Assembly (NCBI RefSeq): GCF_000237925.1
Contig: NC_031496.1
Span: forward strand, 29,257,510 to 29,321,509
Direction of reading: 5' to 3'
DNA from: Schistosoma mansoni
Lineage: Eukaryota; Platyhelminthes; Trematoda; Strigeidida; Schistosomatidae
Length of the DNA: 64,000 bases
Part shown: positions 32,690-45,830 of the stretch, in pieces
Position numbering within the stretch: position 1 is the stretch's first letter
Layout: each line of letters starts with the position of its first letter
Made by a program: the position numbers and the translations under genes
Notes under the pieces: model-generated
Told to the model about the DNA's origin: nothing
The model's database searches: none
The model's input: the letters and a program-made list of their open reading frames with translations, nothing else

Positions 32690-34690
32690 CCTTACTCACG
32701 CTTGTTACTCCTCGTGGAGGAGCACAGGCCACTCATCAACATTCTTCACCCAACTCTGTCCTGAACAATTCTTTCCGTTTGCTCTTGGTTGCTATTCATC
32801 CTTTTGGTGTAAGCTTTTAGACTTCGACGCAGTGTGTTCTCTGGTCTACTTCTTTTCCATTTCCCTTCAACATTCCAAGTAAGCATTTGATTCGAGATGC
32901 AGACTGATGATTTGCGAAATGTATGTCCTGTCCATTTTCATCGTCGTTTCCTAATTTCCTTTTTAGATGGAAGCTGATTTATTATATTGTAAAACCAGTG
33001 GAATGTCACTGATCCCTAGCCAACTCACTCGGCAATTGGGTCATTGAATTTAGAGTAGATCATCGATCCCCGTCAAAAATAACCAACGCACATCATTTGA
33101 TCATATGCCATGGACTGGCCCATGTGGTGGTGGTCGCACTAACTTCTCTGTACTCATTCTTACTAATACATTTCCGTAATAACGTCCTTTGCGTTATATG
33201 GTCTTCAAAGCAGGCATAGTACTTTGCTTTGTCGAATGAGTAATCCACGTTAGGTGCTGACCGCGAGGCGTGACTTCGAATTTAACTGGTTCGTCACACT
33301 ATTACCATATAGCCAAAATAGGTTCCCTATCATTCGACGGAGACCGTCAACCTTGATGATCTATAATCTCCCGAAGTAGGTTGTTGCTGATGGTATCCAG
33401 TCAACGGACATTGAATATCTTGCGTAGACAAGTGTTTATGAATACCTGTACTCTTTTGGTGGTGGTTGTGGTAGTTCTCCAAGTTTCAGTTCTGTACGAT
33501 ATAACTATCTGTCTTGGCGTTCGTACTGAACATGTTGACTGATGTTGACTGACAGTTGCTTCGCGTTCCATATGTTTTTCAACTGTGGGGATGCTACCGT
33601 TACTTTGCCAATCCTTTCATTTACGTCTGCATCAGATCATCCTTGTTTATCGACGATGTTGCCCAGGTTAATAAATTTTTCCATCTCTCCCAGAGTTTGT
33701 TCATCAAGTGTGATTGGGTTGGTGTTCTCCGTGTTGTATTTCAGGATCTTGCTTTTACCTCTGTGTGTGTTGAGACCTAGTGATGCATATGCTACTGCTA
33801 CATTAGTTATCTTCAGCTGTATTTATTCATGTGTATGGGTGGTGATATGAAGCTGTATCAGATCCTCTCCGGGTTCTCACGTCTTCCATTGATCTTCGGA
33901 ATTTTTTGTTGATGCAGATGTGATCTATCTGGTTCTCTGTGGTTCGGTCCGGTGAGATCCATGTAGCTTTGTGTATGCGTTTGTGGGGGATTGTTGTAAT
34001 GCCTATACTCATTTTGTTGGATGCACATAGATTTGCTAATCTCTCACCATTTTAGTTTCTCTCTCCCACTCCATGTCGTCCCATTATATCTTCATATCCT
34101 GTGTTGTCCACTCCGAACTTAGCACTTAGATCTCCCATCAGGATGGTGAGGTACTTTCTTGAGCACTTAGCTATGATCGATTGAAGCCTCGAGTAGAACT
34201 GATCTTTAATGCCGTCGTTGCTATCATTGGTGGGTACATAACACTGGATAACGTTCATTGTGATCCCTTGCTTCTTTGTTCTGAATGATGCTTTGATTAT
34301 CCTGGGTCCATGAGATTCCCATCCCACAAGTGCATTTCGTGCTTCTTTGGACAGCATTAGAGCAACTCCCTGAGTGTGTGGAGCATTTTCCCCTTCGTGA
34401 CCGGAGTACAACAGCATCTCTCCTGTACCTAGCCTTTATTATCCAGTTTGTGTCCAATGGGTTTCGCTGATTCCGAGTACTGCCAAGTTGTATCTCCTCA
34501 TTTCCATTGCTATTTAACTGGTCTTTCCTGTCTCCCACATTATCCGGACGTTCCACGTACCTATAATGAGTGTTGCTCTGGTTGTTAGAAGGTGCATCGG
34601 TCTCGTGACTTCCGAAAAACTTCGGCTTTCATCATGGGACGTCATAATTTTTCCTTCAACTCCCAGGGCAGACACACCTATAAAAGGTGT
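32690..34690 (-). mobile_element. RTE (SR2-like) element, internally deleted, endonuclease plus RT C-terminus
   Basis: On the minus strand from about 34690: a leader, GTWNVRIMWETGKTS near 34555, then the endonuclease with LLYSGHEGENAPHTQGVALM (34052-34417), ILMGDLSAKFG (the catalytic N of GDxN is S) and NQIDHICINKKF (33827-34012). The SDH motif is changed to SYHH. At about 33830 the reading jumps straight into the RT C-terminal part (33350-33830), so the RT core is deleted. The 3' end (32690-32995) is separated from it by a 0.37-kb repeat insert (32998-33365). The end matches other RTE 3' ends (minus strand GCGTGAGTAAG). Confidence 0.85.
32998..33365 (+). repeat. Dispersed repeat inserted in the RTE
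   Basis: It starts ACCAGTGGAATGTCACTGA and includes AACCAACGCACATCATTTGA. The reverse complement of about 47050-47345 shows matching blocks in the same order, with moderate divergence. Non-coding, family unknown. Confidence 0.6.
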
Positions 34691-37322
34691 TGCTCTGGTT
34701 GGTAGAATGAGCTAGCTATCTAGCTAGGAGCACCGTATTAAACTTAACAAATGAACTGGAACATTAGTTAAATTCCCTCCTCTCCACGGCTATACTTCTG
34801 TTCCTTTAGTTGACCTACCAGCGCAGATGCAATTGGTAATCAGAAATACGAACAGCATACGGGCATAACCACTAACTAAAAGTGGTATCTTGCATTGTTA
34901 GTCGTGAAATATGACGATAATATTTGATCGAATGCTACCACCTAGCAGTGTTGTCAAGGTTGACGAGGTCAACCATATGCTTGACTACTTACAAAGTATT
35001 ATACCGTGAGTATTTGTTCGACAGTATGTGGCGATTAATAAGTCCTCAAAATTAATAACTCCGTAGGTCTTCAACGTTTGATGCTAATCGCATTAGCTTT
35101 AACGGACTCACCTAGCTGAAGACGCTCGACCACTCATACACACCAGTGGAGATACCACAGGTATTGTAGTTCGGCAACACTTTACCAGTAACACCTACAA
35201 ATGAATCGCTCCCACCCAGTGAAGTCAAAAGTCAGAAGCTAGGAGGTTGGAAGATATAATTGATAGATTATCAATATATCGAGGAGTGACTGATCTAATC
35301 TGGATAATGATCACAGGAGACGTTGAGCACGCCGTTCCAAATCGTGATCTGATGCGGATGATTGCCTGAGAACCTTCAGCTAGTTGAGTCTATTAAAACT
35401 AATGTGGTTAGCATCCAACGTTGAACGCTTATAGAGCTAATGATTTTGGGGATTTATTTACAACTACACCAAACCACGAGTGGGTACGCCGTGCTTCACA
35501 ACTCATACGACCTCCCGCCAGCTTAGATTAGTCTTTTCTCTATAGATCGATGGCCTATCAAATATATCTTTCAACCTCTTCGATTCTGACTTCACTAAGT
35601 TGGCACATCATAGATGTTTCTGGTCAGGGTATTATCAAACTACGAATACTTGTGGTATCTTTGAATGTAATTGTGTTTTTTATCTAAAGGTGGTGATAAC
35701 GTCAGTTAATGCAAGCGCTGCAGTTGAACCCACATCTTCCACGAGACTTTAAAATAATACATTTCATTACAAAAACAACATCTCAGCTATTATTCATCAA
35801 GAAATCGTCCCTCCGATAATGTTATCATTCCACCATTTAGTCGTGGTTTGTCAAGAAAATGGTTTTAAAAGATACTTTGTTTGTGAAAAGTAAAGTTATA
35901 TTCAGTAACTTAACGTAACTGCTTATTCCCTACGGTTTTTTACAGGTACCACGATAACACCTAAAATTCACGGAAACATCAAGAGTGGACTAGCAACACG
36001 TGCCTTATTCGTTATTACATTCATGCGATGTTTTCGCTGGTTTTCCCATTAGAGACATTTAGAGATTGTAATTATTGAATACCTACCCACCACCTAATCT
36101 GAATTTTTTTGGTCTCAACATGTAGCTACTATTGAACTTTGTGGTATACTAAGCGCGGTGTCAGTTAAGAGTGTAACATTTGCAACAAGGTGAGGTAGAG
36201 ACGGCTCTTAATTTGGAATTATTGACTGATTGTGTGGGTCGATACCATTATTTTTGGCAGTCGCAGTTAGTTAGAAGTTAATTGAACTGAAAATTAGTAC
36301 GCATCTCATCTGGGAATTTCCTCCAACGGCAATCCCAGCAAACTGATCGAGTTGTTCATTACCCTATCATGATTTGAGTTGTGTTTGGTTATCAATAGGT
36401 TTGAATAATCGTTTAAATCTACAGATTATCAGTGTTTTAACAAAATGACATAGAATACATTTTTGGCCAACTGAGGCAAAATGGTTTGGGTCATTTGCCA
36501 ATGCACTGGTATGTAAGTAAACATTCAGCACAATTTGATTCACACTGAATAGATCAATATTAACACATTCAATGTGAATTTAACTTTACAGAATACATTA
36601 TCTCAGTATAGCATTTAAGCTGGATGAAACAGTTGTATGACTGTCTCAGGTTTTCATTGCAGATATATGTTTGTTTAGAATTGTTGCATCACAAGCTTGA
36701 ATTTAAGCTGGTCAAAACAGGCCTAGACACACCAACTATAAGCAAACATTGGTCAAGTCAAGTTGACGGAACAAATCGCTATAAATGAGAGAGCTGTCAT
36801 CAAAATAGGCTATTTGTGACACTACTGGATAACTCTCGCTTCATCGGTCTTTAACCGTCTCCGGACAAAATCTAAGTATTTTCCATTTAATAGACTGTAA
36901 ATCACACCCTTTTTGACTTGTTTATGTTATGTGACTGTATGATTTACTAAGTTTTTTAGTTTCTGTGACCTGTTGATTGAGTTTCAAGTACTCTGACTAA
37001 TTAGGCATAACTGCATGATCAAAATGAAAAACTTAATAATTAGCTTGTCCCCACCATTTTATCATCTGTGTTACGGAAATTCTATCTGAATATCCTGAAA
37101 CATGAATGGTGGGTGACGTTTATATTCATACTTTGTATACATCGAGGTAACAAACTCAAGTTAACAAAAAGTTTCTATTTGGTAAAATTCAGTGAAAATT
37201 AGTTCATATTTCTGGGGTGTAAACTTAACTTGATTTTAAATGGATACATTCGGTCTAACTTTGTTATAAGCTGGTCTCGTGTTTGAATTCCGTTTTAAAC
37301 AGATTAAACACAAAGGCCTTCG
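34691..37322. other. Intergenic stretch upstream of MRPL47
   Basis: No gene recognised. The sequence just 5' of the MRPL47 ATG has no clear TATA box. Confidence 0.4.
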
Positions 37323-40248
37323 ATGATTCGAAGATTATTGGTACGCAGGTTTTGATTATTGCTATCGTTATAGACCTACTTTAGATCCCTAAAAACGGAA
37401 TCCCTTCAATATCACAAATTCTCCACAACCCCCAAGCTTTTGGACCTAAGTGAGTTTTTCGATGATAAGAAAAACTGGGGAGAACCAACTGTGTACAGTG
37501 GAAGACCATGGCGCAAAGAAGAGCTTCGACTGAAGAGTAATGTAGATCTACATAAACTGTGGTATGTGCTTCTGAAGGAGCGTAACATGCTGATGACTAT
37601 GGAAGAAGAGCACTTCCGTTGTTTGGAGCGAATGCCTAATCCTGAGCGCTTTGAGAAGGTAGGTCAGTGTGTATACATATTAGGTAAAGTTATCTCACTT
37701 ACTTTCGAACTTTATCTCCTTAATTATTTTGAAGTTATAAAGTTAGATTTACTAAAATGATACTGGTTACTTGTAAATTACTGGCTGTGGCTTAAGAGTC
37801 ACGACATTCAACTTCCAACTATTAGGTCGCATGTTCGAGTCACTTCATTTACTTCGGTTTGAGCAGGTGGGTAGTATACCAGTTGTTACTTGAAGCTGAA
37901 AACACGAATATGTACTTGGCAAGTGAAATCAGATTACCCCTAAATAGTAATATATTCGTGTGTTAGGACGAAGTGTGATGTTTCATTACGCTTATAAACA
38001 CTGAGGAGACTGAATTTAACAAAAACAAACAAAGTAGATACTGGCCAAGTGGTGTTGCCTTTTCGTGTCATTGCAATATTCTACGTTTTGTACTGGAAAT
38101 TCCTTAGTGTAACCAAACATTTGATATTAAATAAAGCGACTATTAATAATCCGCACACAAAAACACTTGGAAAGTTTACTTTTGTTATAGAAGCGAAATG
38201 TTAGTCGTATTTGCTCATTACCTGCTGGTCAGGCACTATCACTAATGAGTTTTACTGACATCTGTTGGCCTTACTCATAAAGACCAAGCTAACCGATACA
38301 GTTATGCTAGTGAAGAAGCTGGAGGTTTATGGGTGCAAACTATTTGGTAGGGGTTTGAGGTATAACAGTGATCAGGGCTTGGAGACTGTCTAGACGTTTC
38401 AGGATCGACCACAGTGGGGCAGATGTATTAATCCTTAGTCCTTCCCTATGTCTTAAGCCTGAGTATTATCTTGTACTCTTGATCCATCGAATTAATCTCT
38501 TTCCGAACGATATTCACCAATGTTTTATCTTTTCCATCATCACTGATACCGCTATTATTTCAGATTTTGGTGTTCCTCCTGGTAATTTCAGCTATCCACA
38601 CTGATTTGGTGTGGTACATCTGGCTGGTTTACCTTTTTCACAGGTCCCATGTTGTTCATAACTAACTACGATAACTAATTGAATTCCGAACTCACTCCGA
38701 ACTTTGTCTTGACGTGGCGGTTGGTGACATCGGTCCAGAGATATACAAGCAAATGGTATCATTATCGATCACAACTAAAGAAGTTTAGCAGAATAATACC
38801 ACTTGGACTCTAGCCATAAGTTGTTACGCGTTTGCCCGTACATTTGTCTAAATATAAACAAGAAACGTACATTAGGAAGGTGTGTGTTTGGTTTAATAAC
38901 AAGGCTGTTTTTAAAGAGGGAATCGGCTAGACGGTTCACAAAACATGCAGACGATCACAGTAAGGATGTAGTTTGATGCGGAAGCAACAGTAAATCATTT
39001 AGATATAAACAGTGTGGGTTTTGGCACAAACTTGGATTGGCTCATGCTGATGTTCAAACAACACGTAGAGGAAGTTGACAAAGTGAATATCATAGGAGTC
39101 AGAGTAGTATTAATGACACAAAAAACTGAATAGAATACAGTTCACAATGAATTAATGGAATTAAAGAATAGGACGTATGACCTATGTCAATTTAGATCTC
39201 TGCAGTTGCTGCACAGACCAACTGGGAAGTCCGCACTTCTGAACATAAATCAATCTATTAGTCAATCTCTTTAAAGGGCTGGTGTCAACTGTAGCATTCT
39301 TCTTAACTACTTCGATGGTGTCTGAGAATACGCCACCCATGTAGCAGGCATCTTAGGCAATAGAAGTCCGCAGCACCATTAATTGGTCCATAATCTTTTA
39401 ACTAAAACTGTGAATAATCTTGCAATGAATCCCTTAATGGCCTTCATACAGATGTACTGTCTCAAAGACGCCTGTAGTCAAACACCACCAACCCACACTG
39501 TAGCTGTTACTTTGACAAGGAGGTCAAACTTATCAACTGTGACGCCGAACCATGTTACATAGGATTCTTTCCCTTTAAATATTTAATTAAAGTAAGGACA
39601 TTAGTAACAGAACAATCTGGATCTATTTTGAAGACTAGTAGATATTTCACGTTTACAAAAAGGATTGATCGAGATTGGAGATGGTAGGGTTAGGTTAGGA
39701 AAAGAAGATGGATGTAAAAGGATTTGAAGGATCGTTTGTGAGGTTCATTATATATAGACTAAGTTTGTGAGTAATAATTAGTTCTGTATGGATTAACGCG
39801 CATCATTTTTAAGTTTATTTAGTACAAGTACGTTAACCTATGTTATCTGTTTGGGACGAGCTTACTTCACAATTTAAAAGTTAGATTACACCTGTTTTTA
39901 AAATAGGTTGAGGAGAGTATGGAGAATCTTTTAATGGTCGTAGAAGAACGTAACCGTGCAGAAGATGAATTAGAAATGGGTGAATGGGTTGGTCCAAAGG
40001 TCGTGGAGTCAGTAGACCCGTTGGGTCGAGCAGTTCAGACACTAACCAGTGAACATCTTTCTCCTAAAGTTATACCAAGTCATGCACAATCAGATGAGCG
40101 AATGTGGAGTGAAAAGACGGTGAAATTGTTGCGGTTGGAGCGCGAGAAGCGAATTATCAAAAGGCGCGAAAGTCAACGTAGGCAACGTTATTTCGACAGG
40201 CTTAAACAATGGAACAAAAGTGATTATCTCGACGAAGATTCGATTTAA
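37323..40248 (+). CDS. MRPL47: Mitochondrial ribosomal protein L47 (uL29m)
   Basis: Three exons: 37323-37348, 37385-37658 and 39907-40248; 642 nt, 213 aa, in frame throughout. Exon 1 gives a basic mitochondrial leader (MIRRLLVR, then RSLKTESLQYHKFSTTP across the 36-bp intron). Exon 2 carries the family hallmark: LSEFFDDKKNWGEP, then SNVDLHKLWYVLLKERNMLM, the L29-like helix pair that binds 23S-type rRNA in the large mitoribosomal subunit. Exon 3 continues at VEESMENLLMVVEERNRAED and ends in a long basic, Arg-rich helix. An AATAAA signal lies at 40259-40264, 11 bases after the stop. Exon 2 was set by the TTTAG acceptor at 37384 and the AAG/GTAGGT donor at 37658. The gene is tail-to-tail with the exosome gene at 42.7 kb. 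The N-terminal exon is the least certain part. Confidence 0.92.
37349..37384 (+). other. 36-bp intron 1 of MRPL47
   Basis: CAG/GTTTTG donor and ACTTTAG acceptor. The split codon AG|A restores the frame into the leader. Confidence 0.75.
37659..39906 (+). other. 2.25-kb intron 2 of MRPL47
   Basis: Donor GTAGGT at 37659 and acceptor AAAATAG at 39906, phase 0. The inside is AT-rich; no mobile element was recognised with confidence. A short ORF near 38368-38604 has no domain. Confidence 0.75.
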
Positions 40249-40258
40249 AGACTATTAG

Positions 40259-40264
40259 AATAAA
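40259..40264 (+). terminator. Poly(A) signal of MRPL47
   Basis: AATAAA 11 bases past the stop codon. Confidence 0.7.
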
Positions 40265-41335
40265 CTTGTATAGACCTTAGTGTATATAATGTAAATAAAT
40301 ACTTAAATATCTACGTGTGTTGGTTCAGCCAATTATAAGAAAATATTCTATGGCTTATACAGTTCCGAACATTTTTAAAAAAATTCAAATCAAAAGACTT
40401 ATTTCTTAACAGAAAGTGTTTGTAAGGTTACAACATAAACTAGTGATTCATTTTTAAATCAAATGAGATTTGTGCGGCGCGTATATATCTGGTGCCCCCA
40501 TTTTTAAAACCTGATTACGAGTTTAAATGACTCGAGAAACCGACATGTGGCGGCGATAAATGTTAGACTTTGTAGTTCACGCCATGGACTGATTGTAGCT
40601 AAATAGTTCTATTGGTTTAGTTTATCCAGCCTGTAACGTAAACTACGAAATCCAACAATCTCCAGGAAGTCCCCTATACTGAAAGTACTGATCTTCTTGG
40701 GGTCAATTGTGTAAACTAATAATAAAAGCCTAGATGAACACTAGGTAAAATGCCACAATAAGCCAGTTTCGAACAGATCTCAGGTCATTTATCTGGCGTA
40801 CATTTTTAGTACGCATTGCAGAATTTGATCACCATGGTCAGGTGTCACTTTCAGATCCAGAAGACGGCCTGAGTTAGTAAACTTACTGGTTTTAAAATGA
40901 TACAAAGGGTAGGAACTTGATTATTTCATCCTCCACCAGAGGTGAAACTTTACAAGTCCGATTTAGAAATCGGGTGACCATCAATCTTGAAGACTTTAAG
41001 ACATCCATTTGATTCGGTCTGTCTATAGTCACTACATGTACATTTATAGTCTCATAAGATGGAGCCGGCCACTATAGATGTGCATCTACACAGGGTCAGA
41101 GATAAGTTCAGATTTGGAAGTGAACACTATTATCTGTTCATTTACTCGGGATCCAATGGTCTTTTATATAATTCGTAATATGCCATGACTATCCTAGATG
41201 TACGTCTAGAAAGCTCACCTTTCATCAGAACGTACACCTGGAGCGATCTACTAAACGTATTGTCACCCAGTTTCCTAACCGTGAGATTGATTCCCAATTT
41301 TCCCAGCTAATATTATTTCATAATAAAAATCAGAG
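40265..41335. other. Intergenic stretch
   Basis: Nothing recognised. Confidence 0.4.
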
Positions 41336-41349
41336 TCAAACAATGGTTT

Positions 41350-41702
41350 CCAGAATGGGGATTTGTGGAGATTGTTGTGATTCTAATGGTTGAATTCATG
41401 AACCAATCTAGGCTAGACCACTGTTGAAAACCTGGAGACGATGGACGACTGTTTCGTTCTAGTATGTGACTCCGATCGTGGGACTCGGACCCAGGGCCTT
41501 TGGTCTCGCGCGCAAACACCTAACTCCTAGACTACTGAGCTGGCATCCACCGATGTTTATGTCTAGCTTCAATTGACTCATGACCTTGCGCAACCCCTCA
41601 TCCATTGTCCGAAGAGGTACGGTTGTGCGAAACCATGGATAGATTGAAGTTAGACAACACCGGTGGATGGCAGCTCTGTAATCTAGAAGTTAGGTGTTCC
41701 TA
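41350..41702 (-). mobile_element. Diverged hammerhead SINE, head-to-head pair
   Basis: A minus-strand copy (41350-41600) with a degenerate hammerhead and tRNA-like boxes faces a plus-strand head fragment (41637-41702). The inverted matches are about 41515-41575 and 41640-41700. The core of the ribozyme is lost. Confidence 0.65.
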
Positions 41703-42690
41703 CTGTGACTAACACACTAGTCTGGGTGAAACATTTTTAAATCAATATTTGTTTGACTGTGATTCTCACTATAGAATAATATTCGCTGGAAAAATCGGGA
41801 ACCAATTTTATGGTAGCAACAGAATGATTAGAATCTAGAAAGCTTTGGCTTTATATTGAGTGACGTAAATTATTAGTATCTTTCGATACAGCATACCTAA
41901 GAATGGGACTGTTAGATGTTCCTTGTAAACGCCACGGTATCTTTATATTACAAATAGAATTCCGAAATGCAACTTACAAAGGAGAAAACTAATCTACAAG
42001 TTTTCGTTACATTGCTTTCTGGGCTTTTAATATATTTTCACTGGTTTGTATTTAGTGATAATTACTCAGTACATGGATTATAATCGATTTGTAGACGATC
42101 AACTAAAAAAGGACTCTTAATCCTACTGGGTTCACCATTAACAAAACTTCTATTACGAAACTGGGCTTCTTACTGTAGTTAGCGGAGTAGGGAAGAATAG
42201 GACAGCAGAAGTATCATTTCAGTGTAGTGATAGTGAAGTTGCTAGTTATTCCTTGTGAACGCCTCATGTCTTTAAATTTAAACAACCGACAATAATCACC
42301 AGTCAAAATATTTCTATTGAACTAGTGAAATAGATAGTGTTGATTATGTGTAGTCAGCCTCACTGGAATGGTTAGTAGCAACTTCATTTAATGCGGCATT
42401 TTGACGACTTGCCTAATAATGTGACCTAGTCAACCTACCTAAAACCATTGTCTGTGTCCCAAATTTCCAGAAGGATAAAAAAGTGAATAGCTCCAGTTTA
42501 AATTGAAATAGCTTGCACTGAGACGTAGGTTCTGAAGTTGAATTCGTATTGTTACGTGAGACGCCAGATGAAGAAAACATAATTTCTGATAGAATATATT
42601 AACCATTGATCTTTGAGGAGAATATGACCAACGATAAAAGCAATAATTTCAACATTCAAAAGACATTGGTGTTATACATATGTACATATA

Positions 42691-42696
42691 TTTATT
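42691..42696 (-). terminator. Poly(A) signal of EXOSC7
   Basis: AATAAA on the minus strand, 24 bases after the stop codon. Confidence 0.7.
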
Positions 42697-42719
42697 AAGC
42701 CAAACACATTTAACATTGA

Positions 42720-44861
42720 TTAAGAACGTAGCTGTCTTTCCAATTCTAGTGTCTTTACTAAGGCGTGATTCAATTTCTTGCCAACAATTGATGCTAACTA
42801 AAAAAGCGTGTTAGTCAAGAATGTTGTTACCTGTGACATTTCAACAATTGATTCTAATTGACAACTACAACACCCATCTTGTTCTAATGAACCAATTGAA
42901 CCATCTGGATAGATAACAAGAGATAACCTAAAAATACTCGTTAAGGACAATTTTTTGTAAATCTGACCTGGATAATGAACAGGCTTCTTCCTCCTTGCTT
43001 GCATCTATGAGATATGCTTTCCCAATCTAGGAGATCAAGTGAAAGTACATTGCATTATGATTTTTGAAGTAACGATTAAAACAAATTGTTTTCAATTCTA
43101 AAGACAATAGTAGGCCATTTATCTAATTAGTATCATTTACATTCAAGAAAAAGGCGCAACCAATAGTCTGGTACACGAATCCGTAGGTAACTGGACAAGA
43201 GAAATCGGCTAACGGATGGGTCGATGTGATTTTGATAAATAACATTACTGAATAACTTACTTACGCCTGTTACCCCTTGTGGAGGAGCATAGGCCACTTA
43301 CCAACATTCTCCACCCAAATCTGCCCTAGTCACTATTCATCCTTTTGATGTAAGCTTTTAGATTTCGACGCAGTGTGTTCTTTGGTCTTCCTCTTTTTCG
43401 TTTCCCTTCAGCATTTTAAGTAAGCACTTACTTCGTGGTGTAACTTGATGATTTCCGAAATGTATGTCGTGCCTACTTCCATCTAATTTCCGCTTCAGAT
43501 GGAAGCTGGTTTATTCTCTCCCACAATAAGATGTTGCTGATGGTACTCGGTCAACGGATATTGAGTATCTTGTGTAGACAATTCTTTATAGATGCTTTTA
43601 CTTTTTTGATGGTGGTGATAGTAGAACATAACTAACTTTCCCGACTTAAATTAAACGTTTATATAATATGACTAGACCTGGCATAAACAAGTGTCTTTAA
43701 ATGCGTAAAACAATGTTGAAGCCCTTGGAGAGGAGATGGAATAAGCAGTAAGTGGAAGGATGCACATTTACACCTTCATTTTCGGATTTACTTTCACAAG
43801 TATACATTGTTTAGTGAATAAGAGGTCTGCCTATAATATGACAGTTTGCATGATAATGAAAGCACCAAGTACATCAACTCTATGACGGATATAACATTAT
43901 TTATAACCAGTAGTTTAATGATTGAACATTCTAAAACTGATTTACAAGTGTACCTACCTTATGTACTGTGATAAATAACGGCAACATATCTCCATGAAAC
44001 TGTTGAACTCCTGCTTCTAGTGACTCTGAATTGTTTTGAAAAACAGACAATAATAAAGAATTTAACTGTCTAAAAAGATTTCTTATAATTTTAAAGCAGT
44101 AGCGACATACGTAGCGTTTAGTAGAGCAGCTTTGACTACCAAGGAGGAAGCATCAAGTAAGTTTCCAGCACCCTCTAAAATCTGGGAAAAATAACTAAGT
44201 ATGATAAAAACTGACAAGCAGATCAATATAGATGACCCAGCACTGTCGACCACGTTGGATACACAGAGGGCTTAGATCTATAAACTTCAATTGATAGGCT
44301 GATTGCAATGTTGTCTTCAAACGTTCCTCCAGTTCGGATGCTGCCTTTTCGTTACAGCGGTGAGTTGCCGTAGGGTAACTGAGAAAGATTTTGTACAAAT
44401 CGTCAGTTTTGTAAAAAAATGTACGTAATGATACAGATGAGATATATGGGATATTGAAAGCATATGTTGACACAAAACATTAAATATACGTTACAAAGTT
44501 ATATATTATTTGAAGATGAATACCTTTCACTCACCACTCAACATTTATTTCAATACGACCTTCACTAGTGTTAGTTAAAGAAGGTTTGCCAACCTCCATT
44601 TTAACACAGCAAACGATGAAAGTTTCACCCTATAAACGATGAGATTCAACATGGATATGATGTAATTACAATACGAATACTAGCTGAACCAGTTGCATGA
44701 CTCAAAATATTAGTTTCGATTTCTAAAGGTCGATATTCACTTGGCCCACGACCATCCATTCTACATCCCACCTAAGTTTAGTTGTGGTTAGCAAATGGGT
44801 TTACTTCAACTCCTTGTACTAAGTAGAACCGTTCAAGATCACTCAATAGGACTGTATCCAT
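42720..44861 (-). CDS. EXOSC7: Exosome complex subunit RRP42 (EXOSC7)
   Basis: Nine exons, 5'-3' on the minus strand: 44805-44861, 44670-44771, 44535-44629, 44216-44378, 44111-44181, 43958-44069, 42968-43026, 42831-42927 and 42720-42797. They total 834 nt, 277 aa, with GT-AG at every junction and no frame break. The N-terminus is LSDLERFYLVQGVE, followed by CRMDGRGPSEYRPLEIETN (the DGRG motif of RNase PH-like subunits), TGSASIRIGETFIVCCVKME, IEINVECYPTATHRC, QCWVIYIDLLILEGAGNLLD, KAALLNATQLN, KEEEACSLSRLSLVIYPDGS and a C-terminal helix VGKKLNHALVKTLELERQLR. Order and spacing follow animal EXOSC7 (about 290 aa), a catalytically inert ring subunit of the nuclear and cytoplasmic RNA exosome. The donor of intron 4 (GTCAGT) is atypical. 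Intron 6 carries an RTE fragment. Confidence 0.93.
43027..43957 (-). other. 931-bp intron 6 of EXOSC7
   Basis: Donor GTAGGTAC and acceptor GATCTCCTAG. It is the only large intron; introns 1, 2, 4, 5, 7 and 8 are 33-41 bp and intron 3 is 156 bp. About 40 percent of it is an RTE fragment. Confidence 0.85.
43255..43635 (-). mobile_element. RTE (SR2-like) 3' end inside EXOSC7 intron 6
   Basis: The minus strand shows the RTE C-terminal landmarks and ends at GGGTAACAGGCGTAAGTAAG (about 43258-43277). It has the same sense as the host gene. Truncated and decayed. Confidence 0.8.
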
Positions 44862-45736
44862 AGTGATTCGATATCAAACCAGGCAATTTATTTCGGCATA
44901 CCTGTATATGAAAATAAAATTCAAACACGTAATAGTAAAATAAAATACTACATGACTTATTTATAATATTTGCATCCGTATTTCTAGGATATTCGACTTG
45001 TCAATATCAAAGTTTCGGCTGATCCTAAATTTTTCAAGTGCAAGTCGCTCTGAAAATGAAGTATGGAACACCGGAGGTGTTTTTAATGATCCCTTAAGGT
45101 ATCAAGGAACACTTAAGTCCTTCCCCAACTTCATTAGGCACTTCGAAGTTGTAATTTGAATATACACAGACCATTATTACAAGTACTGTATGAGTGTCTG
45201 GACCAATAGAAGTCTCCTTCAGAATAATACAAATAAATAGTAAACCTTGAAGTTAATTTGATCAACTAACCATTACAAACGCATCAACAGGGATGACAAG
45301 TGCATTCAAAATGCACAGTGAATCCCGAAACCTACTTTTTGGACTTAAGCTTGGAGGAATAAAGAAGATTTGATAGAAAAACACCCACGACAAAGAGCAG
45401 TTATGCGAAACTCACATGGGCAGTAACGCTTAAGTTTGAAAGCACGTGTGCTATAATGTTGCCCTTTTTCAAACCTCTGAAAAATTGCCTATTGAATTCT
45501 TCAATTTTGTGGTAGGAGAGCGTTCTTCTTAATGCGAAGACATACTTTATTTTGTATTCTTTCTGGTACCGAAGAATAAAAAACGACAATTTTATTGATA
45601 GTAACTGTATTCAGTTTCATATGTTGAGGACGATATGTATTTTTAGGCATATGTTATATAAGTTTGCTTTACTCTTCCCTTGTTGCGAAACAAACATAAC
45701 TATCTGCACAAATACGTGAGTAAAATAAGTAGTGAA
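44862..45736. other. 5' flank of EXOSC7 and intergenic stretch
   Basis: No gene or repeat recognised. Confidence 0.4.
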
Positions 45737-45830
45737 ATCATATCGTGGTTACGCACTGCTGAGGAACCCATACCAGGATGAAACGGCTGTCCATTGCCCC
45801 CAGTTTTTCAATGTTGGTCTATCATTGTTC
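45737..45830 (+). mobile_element. Hammerhead SINE 3' fragment, decayed
   Basis: It has GCACTG, CTGAGGA (45759-45765) and GAAA, but stem II is broken (ACCC/GGAT) and stem I has a mismatch (CATTGC). The element end (TTTTCAATGTTGGTCTA) is diverged. Confidence 0.65.

Noticed and set aside
38368-38604. Nested gene in MRPL47 intron 2
   Set aside because: 78-aa ORF without domain, splice signals or repeats to support it.
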